The translations under genes were made by a program, and so were the position numbers. Below are positions 57,298 to 64,000 of a stretch of DNA of 64,000 nucleotides, in pieces. The notes beneath the pieces were generated by a model. That model saw nothing but the letters and a program-made list of their open reading frames with translations, was not told the DNA's origin and did not search any database. Positions within the stretch are counted from its first letter, which is position 1. The number at the start of each line of letters is the position of its first letter. The DNA is from Jatrophihabitans cynanchi (lineage in GTDB: Bacteria; Actinomycetota; Actinomycetes; Mycobacteriales; Jatrophihabitantaceae), in the NCBI RefSeq assembly GCF_027247405.1, contig NZ_CP097463.1, positions 3,658,001 to 3,722,000 on the forward strand, written 5' to 3'.

Positions 57298-58500
57298 GTG
57301 CTCGACACCTACCGCGCGGTCTTCCGCGTGCCGGGCTCGGCCGCGTTCTGCGCGGCCGGCTTCGTCATGCGCCTGCCGTACGCGATCTATCCGGTCGGAC
57401 TCGTGCTGATCGTGTCCGCGCAGACCGGCCGCTACACGTTCGCCGGTGCCCTGGCCGGGATCTACGTGGCGGCGAACGGGGTGGGCAATCCGGTGCTCGC
57501 CCGGCTCGTCGACCGGTTGGGCCAGCACCGGGTGCTGCTGCCCGCGACGGCTGCGCATGTTCTCGGACTGCTCGTGCTCGGCGTCCTGATCAAGACCGAC
57601 AGCCCGCTGTGGACGTACGTCCCCCCGACGATGCTGGCCGGGTTCGCCTACCTCGCGGTGGGCTCGCTGACCCGCACCCGCTGGTCCTTCGTACTGGCCG
57701 GACGTCCGGAGCTGAGCACCGCGTACTCGGTGGAGTCGACCATCGACGAGGTGGTGTTCACGCTCGGTCCGCTGATCGCGACCGTGCTGGCGACCCAGGC
57801 AGACCCGGTGCTGGTGCTCGTGGTCGGCGGCGCACTCGTCGCCGCCGGCGCGTTGCTGCTCCGCCCGCAGCGGGCCACCGAGCCCCCGGCTCACGAAGCG
57901 GGTGCGCCGCGCGGCGCCTCCGCGCTGCTCGCCCGCGGGATGGTGTTGCTCACCCTGACGGCGGTGGCGATGGGCGCGATCTTCGCCAGCGCCGAGGTGA
58001 CCATGGTCGCGTTCGCCGGCCAGCACGGCGACCGGGTGGCCAGCGGCATCCTGCTGGCCTGCTTCGCGGCGGGCAGTGGCGTCGCCGGATTCGGCTACGG
58101 CGCGCGGCACTGGTCCGGGACGGTGCTGGTGCGCTTCCGGCTGCAGGCACTGATCTTCGGCGCGCTGCCGTTGCTGTTCCTCATCGCCCCGAACGTCCCG
58201 GTGCTGGCGGTGTGTGCGTTCGTCGTCGGACTCGGCATCGCGCCGACGTTGATCACCGCGTTCGGGCTGATCGAGCAGCTCGTCGCGTCCAGCGCGCTCG
58301 CCGAGGGGCTGGCCTGGCTGACCACCGGGCTGAGCATCGGCTACGGCGCCGGCTCCAGCCTGGTCGGGCCGATCGCCGATGCGCACGGGGCGCGGCTGGC
58401 GTTCACCGTCACCGTCGGCGCCGGGCTCGCCATGGCCGCGCTGGCGCTGGTGCTGTATCGCCGCCTGTCGCCCGCGTCGGAGCCGGTCACCGTCGGATAG
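57298..58500 (+). CDS. MFS transporter
   Basis: GTG 57298, 400 residues, about 12 hydrophobic segments. The conserved loop after helix 2 reads NPVLARLVDRLGQHRVL, and the C-terminal half has WLTTGLSIGYGAGSSLVGPIADAHG. Substrate unknown. It lies 5 bp after era and is co-transcribed with it; such an inserted MFS gene is common between era and recO in actinobacteria. Confidence 0.83.
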   Translation: MLDTYRAVFRVPGSAAFCAAGFVMRLPYAIYPVGLVLIVSAQTGRYTFAGALAGIYVAANGVGNPVLARLVDRLGQHRVLLPATAAHVLGLLVLGVLIKTDSPLWTYVPPTMLAGFAYLAVGSLTRTRWSFVLAGRPELSTAYSVESTIDEVVFTLGPLIATVLATQADPVLVLVVGGALVAAGALLLRPQRATEPPAHEAGAPRGASALLARGMVLLTLTAVAMGAIFASAEVTMVAFAGQHGDRVASGILLACFAAGSGVAGFGYGARHWSGTVLVRFRLQALIFGALPLLFLIAPNVPVLAVCAFVVGLGIAPTLITAFGLIEQLVASSALAEGLAWLTTGLSIGYGAGSSLVGPIADAHGARLAFTVTVGAGLAMAALALVLYRRLSPASEPVTVG

Positions 58501-58546
58501 CAGTGCGAGGATTGGGCGGTGATGACCGCGACCATCGGAGAGCGCC

Positions 58547-59308
58547 GTGCCGCTCTACCGTGACGACGCGGTCGTCCTGCGGGTGCACAAGCTCGGTGAG
58601 GCCGACCGGATCGTCACGCTACTGACCCGCCGCCACGGCCGGGTGCGCGCCGTGGGCAAGGGGGTGCGCCGGACCTCGTCCAAGTTCGGTGCCCGGCTCG
58701 AGCCCGGCAGCCACATCGACGTCCAACTGCATTCGCGGCTACCCGAGGGACAGGCACCCGCGGGCGGCAGGCGCGGCCTGGACCTGGTCACCCAGACCGA
58801 GTCGCTCGGCGCGTACGGCGCCCAACTGGCCAACGACTACCCGGCCTGGACGGCCGTGTCGGCCATCTGCGAGACGGCCGAGCGGCTGACCGAGGAGGGC
58901 GAGCCGGCGTTGCGGCTCTACCTGCTGCTGGTCGGCGCGCTCAAGGCGCTGGTCGCGCGCGAGCACGACGCCGGGCTGGTGCTCGACGCGTTCTTGATCC
59001 GGGCCATGGCGAACGCGGGGTGGGAGCCGGCGCTGCGCGAGTGCGCCACCTGCTCGGCCCCCGGCCCGCACGCCGCGTTCAACGTGCCCGCCGGCGGAGC
59101 GGTGTGCGAGCGGTGCCGTCCGCCCGGTTCGGCGCGGCCGGCGGGGGAGACGGTGGCGCTGATGACCGCGCTGCTCGGCGGCGAGTGGCCGGTGGCCGAT
59201 GCCAGCGCGGCGGGGCACCGGCGTGAGGCGAGCGGGCTGATCGCGGCGCACCTGCAGTGGCACCTCGAGCGCGGGTTGCGCTCGCTGCCACTGGTCGACC
59301 GCGTGTGA
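58547..59308 (+). CDS. recO: DNA repair protein RecO
   Basis: 253 residues, GTG 58547. OB-fold N-terminus ([23 protein letters not shown]), then helical domain. A Cys4 zinc site is formed by [13 protein letters not shown] and CERCRPP. It anneals single strands and loads RecA in the RecFOR pathway. The order recO-uppS-glyS is as in Mycobacterium. Confidence 0.95.
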   Translation: MPLYRDDAVVLRVHKLGEADRIVTLLTRRHGRVRAVGKGVRRTSSKFGARLEPGSHIDVQLHSRLPEGQAPAGGRRGLDLVTQTESLGAYGAQLANDYPAWTAVSAICETAERLTEEGEPALRLYLLLVGALKALVAREHDAGLVLDAFLIRAMANAGWEPALRECATCSAPGPHAAFNVPAGGAVCERCRPPGSARPAGETVALMTALLGGEWPVADASAAGHRREASGLIAAHLQWHLERGLRSLPLVDRV

Positions 59309-59342
59309 GCGCGAGCTCGCCGCGGGCTCAGGGCCACGCGGG

Positions 59343-59348
59343 TACCGT
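59343..59348 (+). promoter_or_regulatory. -10 element TACCGT of uppS
   Basis: TACCGT-GTCCGG-GTG gives a six-base gap to the uppS start. It is consistent with a leaderless mRNA; no -35 match. Confidence 0.4.
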
Positions 59349-59354
59349 GTCCGG

Positions 59355-60152
59355 GTGACCTGGCCCGATCCGCCGCCGCACCGCACCGGAGCCCGGCCGC
59401 CGCAGATCCCGGCGGCCCTGGTACCCAAGCACGTCGCGATCGTGATGGACGGAAACGGACGCTGGGCGCACGCGCGCGGCCTGCCCCGCATCGAGGGGCA
59501 CCGCGCCGGCGAGGCGAGCCTGATGGACGTCCTGCACGGGGCGATGGAGCTGGGGGTCGGCACGATCTCGGCCTACGCGTTCTCCACCGAGAACTGGCGC
59601 CGCTCGCCGGAGGAGGTCCGCTTCCTGATGGGCTTCAACAAGGACGTCATCCGGCGGCGCCGCGACGAGCTGGCGGCGCTGGGCGTTCGGATCCGCTGGG
59701 CCGGCCGGCGGCCGCGGTTGTGGCGCAGCGTGATCGACCAGCTCGAGGACGCCGAGCAGTTCACCCGCGACAACGACCGGCTCACCCTGCAGTTCTGCGT
59801 CAACTACGGCGGCCGCGCCGAGATCGTCGACGCCACCCGCGCCATTGCCCGTGACGTCGCGGCCGGCAAGCTGAAGGCGAACAAGATCGACGAGCGGACC
59901 ATCGGCGCCTACCTCGACGAGCCGGGTCTGCCCGACGTGGACCTGTTCATCCGCACGTCCGGTGAGCAGCGCACGTCCAACTTCCTGCTCTGGCAGTCGG
60001 CCTATGCGGAACTGGTCTTCATCGACACGCCCTGGCCGGACTTCGACCGCACCCACCTGTGGGCCGCCTGCCTGTCCTACGCGCAGCGGGACCGCCGCTT
60101 CGGCGCGGCCGGGCCGGTGGCCGCCCCGGTCGTCACGGCGCAGCAGCCGTGA
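59355..60152 (+). CDS. uppS: isoprenyl transferase (cis-prenyl diphosphate synthase)
   Basis: 265 residues, GTG 59355. Catalytic Asp in [12 protein letters not shown], then [22 protein letters not shown] and [18 protein letters not shown], all hallmarks. It makes the long-chain polyprenyl carrier (undecaprenyl or decaprenyl diphosphate) for peptidoglycan and for mannosyl donors such as those used by MptB. The next gene overlaps the stop (GTGA). Confidence 0.95.
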   Translation: MTWPDPPPHRTGARPPQIPAALVPKHVAIVMDGNGRWAHARGLPRIEGHRAGEASLMDVLHGAMELGVGTISAYAFSTENWRRSPEEVRFLMGFNKDVIRRRRDELAALGVRIRWAGRRPRLWRSVIDQLEDAEQFTRDNDRLTLQFCVNYGGRAEIVDATRAIARDVAAGKLKANKIDERTIGAYLDEPGLPDVDLFIRTSGEQRTSNFLLWQSAYAELVFIDTPWPDFDRTHLWAACLSYAQRDRRFGAAGPVAAPVVTAQQP

Positions 60153-60490
60153 TCTCGGTGACCCACTTCGCCGCCGGCGGCGAGCAGTCCGGCGACTTCG
60201 CCGAGCGCGCCCGCACCGCGCTCGGCGTGCTCGCGCAACGACCCGGCTTCCTGCGCGGCAGCCTGGGCCGGTCGACGGACGGGCCGGGCGAGTGGGTACT
60301 GATCACCGAGTGGGAGAACGTGGGGTCCTACCGCCGCGCCCTCGGCGCGTACGAGGTCAAGCTGCACGCGGCGCCGCTGCTCGGCGAGGCGCTCGACCTG
60401 CCCAGCTCGTTCGAGCCGCTGCTCGAGATCGCGCCCGGCGGTGCGGCGATCACCCGCGCCAGCGACCGGGAACCGGCCGGCGATGACTGA
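60149..60490 (+). CDS. antibiotic biosynthesis monooxygenase (ABM) domain protein
   Basis: 113 residues, GTG 60149. A ferredoxin-like single ABM domain: [33 protein letters not shown], and [18 protein letters not shown]. Members oxidise quinols or degrade heme, and others are of unknown function. It overlaps uppS and the PAP2-like gene, so expression is coupled to both. Confidence 0.8.
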   Translation: MISVTHFAAGGEQSGDFAERARTALGVLAQRPGFLRGSLGRSTDGPGEWVLITEWENVGSYRRALGAYEVKLHAAPLLGEALDLPSSFEPLLEIAPGGAAITRASDREPAGDD

Positions 60491-61604
60491 CGCGACCGTG
60501 CGCGCCTGGCGGGTGCTGCTCGCCTACCGCACCGAAGTGTTGCGGGGGGTGCGCTGGGGTGCGAGCGCGCTGTGGCTGGTACTGCTGGCGCGCGAGTGCT
60601 ACTACGAGGGCGTCCCGTTCGACCGCGAGGGCCTGCTGCTGTGGGTGGCCACCGGCGCGGCCGCGTTCACCATCGGCCGCCGCGCGCTCTGGACGGTGCT
60701 CGTCGACTTCCTGCCGTTCGCCGCGGTGCTTATCGCCTACGACTATCTGCGCGGTTTCGCCGACACGCTCGGCATGCCCACCTGGTGGCATCCGCAGGTC
60801 GATGTCGACCGGTTCCTGTCCTTCGGCAGGGAGCCCACCGTCTGGCTGCAGGAGAAGCTGAAGTACCCGGACGTGCGCTGGTGGGACGTCGTGGTGTGCC
60901 TGTGCTACATCTCCTTCTTCCTGCTCCCGTACGTCACCGCCGGGGTGCTCTGGATCCGCGGCCGTGCCGACTTCCATCGCTGGGCGGGCCGGTTCGTCAC
61001 GCTGTCCTTCCTCGGCTTCGGGCTGTTCGCCCTGATCCCCGCCGCGCCGCCGTGGGCCGCCGCGCGCTGCACCGCCGCCCAGGTCGCCGACCATCCGTCC
61101 AACCCCGGCTGCCTCGGACTGGACGGCCGGTTCGTCCCGAGCGGCGGCATCCTGGGCCGGATGAGCGAGGTCCGGCCGGGCGCGAACCCCTGGGTGGAGC
61201 GGCTGTCCGGCAAGGGCTGGAGCGAACTGCACCTGACCGTGGCGCAGTCGCTGCTGCGCAAGGGCCAGGGCACGGTCGACCTGGTCGCCGCCGTCCCGTC
61301 GCTGCACCTCGGCGGGACGATGCTGTTCGTGCTGTTCATGTGGGGCCGGGTGAACAAGTGGTGGCGGCCGCTGCTCGTCGCGTACCCGATCGTGATGACC
61401 TTCAGCCTGGTCTACTCGGCCGAGCACTTCCTCGCCGACTGCCTGGCCGGCGCCCTGCTCGCGTTCGGCGTGCACTTCGCGTTCAGTCGCTTCGAGCGGT
61501 GGCGAAAGGCACGCAAGGCGGCCGATACGCTGGAGCCGCCAGATCCGACCGAGCGCAGCGTGGAGTCCTCGTGCCCGACAGAAACGACAGTGTCGTCAAC
61601 CTGA
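60483..61604 (+). CDS. PAP2-superfamily membrane phosphatase / AUR1-like
   Basis: ATG 60483, 373 residues, six to eight hydrophobic segments. PAP2 motifs: [11 protein letters not shown] (second motif with His) and [13 protein letters not shown] (third motif, His and Asp). The first motif is less clear. The long loop with [15 protein letters not shown] is on the outside. It could dephosphorylate a polyprenyl diphosphate or transfer inositol phosphate to lipid; the neighbouring uppS favours a lipid-carrier role. The glyS start lies inside its last codons. Confidence 0.8.
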   Translation: MTDATVRAWRVLLAYRTEVLRGVRWGASALWLVLLARECYYEGVPFDREGLLLWVATGAAAFTIGRRALWTVLVDFLPFAAVLIAYDYLRGFADTLGMPTWWHPQVDVDRFLSFGREPTVWLQEKLKYPDVRWWDVVVCLCYISFFLLPYVTAGVLWIRGRADFHRWAGRFVTLSFLGFGLFALIPAAPPWAAARCTAAQVADHPSNPGCLGLDGRFVPSGGILGRMSEVRPGANPWVERLSGKGWSELHLTVAQSLLRKGQGTVDLVAAVPSLHLGGTMLFVLFMWGRVNKWWRPLLVAYPIVMTFSLVYSAEHFLADCLAGALLAFGVHFAFSRFERWRKARKAADTLEPPDPTERSVESSCPTETTVSST

Positions 61605-62947
61605 GCAAGCGGCGCGGGTTCGTCTTCCCCTCCAGCGAGATCTACGGCGGCACGCGATCGGCGTGGGACTACGGGCCGCTCGGCGTCGAGCTCAAGGAGA
61701 ACGTCCGGCGGCAGTGGTGGAAGAACATGGTCACCGGCCGCGACGACATCGTCGGGATCGATTCGGCCGTGATCCTGGCGACGGACGTGTGGCGGGCATC
61801 CGGCCACCTGGAGGTGTTCACCGACCCGCTGGTCGAGTGCCTCAACTGCCACAAGCGCAACCGGGCCGACCAGTTGGAGGAGGCCTTCGAGGCCAAGCAC
61901 GGGCGCGCGCCGGAGGGGCTGGCCGAGGTGCCCTGCCCGCACTGCGGCACGCGTGGGCGATGGACCGAGCCGCGCGACTTCAACATGATGCTCAAGACGT
62001 TCCTCGGGCCGGTGGAGTCGGAGGAGAACGTGTATTACCTGCGCCCGGAGACGGCGCAGGGCATCTTCGTCAACTTCCTGAACGTCATGACGACGGCACG
62101 CAAGAAGCCGCCGTTCGGCATCGCCCAGGTCGGCAAGAGCTTCCGCAACGAGATCACGCCCGGCAACTTCATCTTCCGGACCCGCGAGTTCGAGCAGATG
62201 GAGATGGAGTTCTTCGTCGAGCCGGGCACCGACGCGCAGTGGCACGAGTACTGGCTGCAGCAGCGCTGGGACTGGTACACCGACCTGGGGATCGACCCGG
62301 CGAACCTGCGCTTCTTCGAGCACCCGAAGGAGAAGCTGTCGCACTACTCGACCCGCACCGTCGACATCGAGTACCGCTTCGGCTTCGGCGGCACCGAGTT
62401 CGCCGAACTCGAGGGCATCGCGAACCGCACCGACTTCGACCTCAAGACGCATTCGGCGCACTCCGGGACGGACCTGACGTACTTCGACCAGGAGAAGAAC
62501 GAGCGCTGGACGCCGTACGTGATAGAGCCCGCCGCCGGTCTGACCCGGGCGGTGCTCGCGTTCCTGCTCGACGCGTACAGCGAGGACGAGGCGCCGAACG
62601 CGAAGGGCGTGCCGGAGAAGCGGACCGTGCTGCGCCTGGACAAGCGGCTGGCGCCGGTCAAGGCCGCGGTGCTGCCGCTCTCGCGCAACGCCGACCTCTC
62701 GCCGGTGGCGCGCGATCTGGCCGCCGAACTGCGCCGGAACTGGAACGTCGAGTTCGACGACGCGCAGGCGATCGGCCGGCGCTACCGGCGCCAGGACGAG
62801 ATCGGCACCCCGTTCTGTATCACGGTGGACTTCGACACCCTCCAAGACCGTGCGGTCACCGTGCGCGAGCGCGATTCGATGCAGCAGAACCGCATCGCGC
62901 TCGAGCAGGTGCAGGCATACTTGGCGACGAATTTGGCAGGTGTCTGA
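61571..62947 (+). CDS. glyS: glycyl-tRNA synthetase (alpha2 type)
   Basis: GTG 61571 overlaps the PAP2 gene by 34 bp; 458 residues. Class II synthetase: [11 protein letters not shown] and [10 protein letters not shown] at the N-terminus, motif 2 region [19 protein letters not shown], motif 3 [12 protein letters not shown], and a C-terminal anticodon-binding domain. It charges tRNA-Gly as a homodimer. A GACCGGGCC/GGCCCGGTC hairpin directly after the stop (62946-62973) may be a weak terminator. Confidence 0.97.
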   Translation: MPDRNDSVVNLSKRRGFVFPSSEIYGGTRSAWDYGPLGVELKENVRRQWWKNMVTGRDDIVGIDSAVILATDVWRASGHLEVFTDPLVECLNCHKRNRADQLEEAFEAKHGRAPEGLAEVPCPHCGTRGRWTEPRDFNMMLKTFLGPVESEENVYYLRPETAQGIFVNFLNVMTTARKKPPFGIAQVGKSFRNEITPGNFIFRTREFEQMEMEFFVEPGTDAQWHEYWLQQRWDWYTDLGIDPANLRFFEHPKEKLSHYSTRTVDIEYRFGFGGTEFAELEGIANRTDFDLKTHSAHSGTDLTYFDQEKNERWTPYVIEPAAGLTRAVLAFLLDAYSEDEAPNAKGVPEKRTVLRLDKRLAPVKAAVLPLSRNADLSPVARDLAAELRRNWNVEFDDAQAIGRRYRRQDEIGTPFCITVDFDTLQDRAVTVRERDSMQQNRIALEQVQAYLATNLAGV

Positions 62948-62973
62948 CCGGGCCGGTCGTAGGCGGCCCGGTC
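62946..62973 (+). terminator. hairpin after glyS
   Basis: GACCGGGCC (62946-62954) and GGCCCGGTC (62965-62973) form a 9-bp stem with a 10-base loop and no T-tract. The 5' arm starts within the glyS stop codon. Confidence 0.4.
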
Positions 62974-62995
62974 GTCAGCGGAGGGAAGACCGGAC

Positions 62996-63952
62996 ATGAC
63001 CTACCCCGGATCGGGGGAGCCGCCGTACGGCGGCGACCAGCAGAATCCAGCGCAGCCCTACGGCCGGCCGCCGGCGCAGCCCGGCTACGGTCCACCGACC
63101 CAACCTCAACCGGCCCAGCCCGGGTATGGGCAGCCGGGCTACGGCCGGCCGCCGGCGCAGCCTCCGCAACAGCCGGCCGGCTATCCGCAGCAGCCGGGAT
63201 ACGGCCAGCCGGGCTACGGCCAACAGCCTGCGTATGGTCAGCCCGGGTACGGCCAGCAACCGCCCGGCTATCCGCCCGCCGCTTACCCGGGTGCGGGCGG
63301 TCAACCGCCCGGCTATCCGCCCGCCGCGTACCCGGGTGCGGGTGGTCAGCCGCCGGTCAAGGGCGGCAACCGCACCGCGCTCATCGCCGCGATCGTGGCC
63401 GTGCTGCTGGTCGGCGGCGGGCTGTTGACCTACTTCCTGGTCAAGGGCGATGGCGGCAAGGCCAAGCCCGTCGCGCATACCGGTGCTCCCACCTCCCACG
63501 CGTCCGGCACCGCGGTGCCGACCGAGTCGTCGTTCCCGACCGAATCGTCCTTCCCGTCCGGGTCGTCCGCTCCGACGGACATCTCCTTCCCCAGCGGGTC
63601 GACGCTGCCGACCGGGAACACCAACCCGGGCACGGCGCCGGACGAGCAGGCCGCCCGAGCGGTGGTGAAGTCGTACCTGCAGGCGGTTGCCGACGGCGAC
63701 AAGACCGAGGCGGTTCCGTTGATCTGCGGCAGCTTCATGTCCGAGTGGCAGGCGAACCACACCGACGTCTTCTCGGCGGGCATCAGCCACATCGACTTCA
63801 CCTTCCACCAGTCGGCACCGGACTCCTCCGGCGGGCTGGCGATGGAGTACACCCTGAAGTACAAGGTCGACGCCAAGGACTACTCAGACGACGTGGTCTT
63901 CCTCGTCGCGGACGACTCCGGCCCGAAGATCTGCGGCATCGCCACGCAGTGA
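62996..63952 (+). CDS. Pro/Gln/Tyr-rich membrane-anchored protein, extracellular NTF2-like tail
   Basis: 318 residues, ATG 62996 behind GGAGGGAAG. Residues 1-120 are built of PGYGQ/QPGYG and [15 protein letters not shown] repeats (the latter twice, 42-bp DNA repeats). There is one membrane helix ([22 protein letters not shown], about 125-146), a Ser/Thr/Pro spacer with [12 protein letters not shown] repeats, and a C-terminal domain (about 215-318). That domain begins [19 protein letters not shown], like DUF4878/NTF2-fold secreted domains. Function unknown; the disordered cytoplasmic tail could mediate clustering or cell-wall links. Confidence 0.75.
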   Translation: MTYPGSGEPPYGGDQQNPAQPYGRPPAQPGYGPPTQPQPAQPGYGQPGYGRPPAQPPQQPAGYPQQPGYGQPGYGQQPAYGQPGYGQQPPGYPPAAYPGAGGQPPGYPPAAYPGAGGQPPVKGGNRTALIAAIVAVLLVGGGLLTYFLVKGDGGKAKPVAHTGAPTSHASGTAVPTESSFPTESSFPSGSSAPTDISFPSGSTLPTGNTNPGTAPDEQAARAVVKSYLQAVADGDKTEAVPLICGSFMSEWQANHTDVFSAGISHIDFTFHQSAPDSSGGLAMEYTLKYKVDAKDYSDDVVFLVADDSGPKICGIATQ

Positions 63953-64000
63953 GCGAGCGTGCCGGCGAACAAGGGCACGGTGGCACTGGCACCATGAAGG

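Overview
The window is about 64 kb of GC-rich chromosome from an actinobacterium (class Actinomycetes). Support comes from the GC-rich codon third positions, frequent GTG starts, ATGA/GTGA gene overlaps and gene order. The order nadD-rsfS-phosphatase and the order hrcA-dnaJ2-rsmE-HIT-phoH-ybeY-CBS protein-deaminase-like-era-recO-uppS-glyS are those of Mycobacterium and relatives. An MptB-type mannosyltransferase and an AcrA1-like fused reductase fit the same part of the phylum. Genus cannot be fixed from this sequence.

Layout. 1-4.4 kb: a tightly overlapping catabolic operon (thiolase/lipid-transfer protein, SDR, SnoaL-like, MaoC-like hydratase, amidase). 4.4-14 kb: a nested mobile-element graveyard. 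An IS110 recombinase gene is split by an IS256-family element with an 8-bp target duplication. Next to it, a 13E12-type DUF222/HNH gene is split by an IS3 element with a 3-bp duplication, and that IS3 is itself split by a recombinase-in-trio (RIT) element with 86-bp terminal inverted repeats. 14-18.4 kb: a secreted beta-propeller/Ig-like protein and a NarL-type two-component system. 18.5-20.5 kb: a fused reductase/SDR.

20.6-44.8 kb: housekeeping genes. These are nadD, rsfS, a phosphatase, leuS behind what looks like a Leu-codon attenuator, degV, an mptB-like gene, comEA-comEC-holA, rpsT and lepA. Small enzymes follow, then a secreted RNase/barstar/MFS/hemW chain of overlapping genes. 44.9-52.6 kb: the heat-shock/translation cluster (hrcA with a CIRCE operator before dnaJ2, rsmE, HIT, phoH, ybeY, CBS protein). 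52.6-56.4 kb: a block with a second, intact 13E12 gene, a glyoxalase remnant, a hydrolase and a lipoprotein, placed where Mycobacterium has the deaminase-like gene next to era. 56.4-64 kb: era, MFS, recO, uppS, monooxygenase, PAP2 protein, glyS and a Pro/Gln/Tyr-rich membrane protein.

Two themes recur. First, many starts carry a TANNNT hexamer only 6-7 nt upstream, as expected for leaderless mRNAs. Both 13E12 genes and the leuS leader peptide show this. Second, the two 13E12 loci share the same kind of degenerate 64-79 bp tandem repeats upstream of their promoters. No tRNA, rRNA or CRISPR array was seen.
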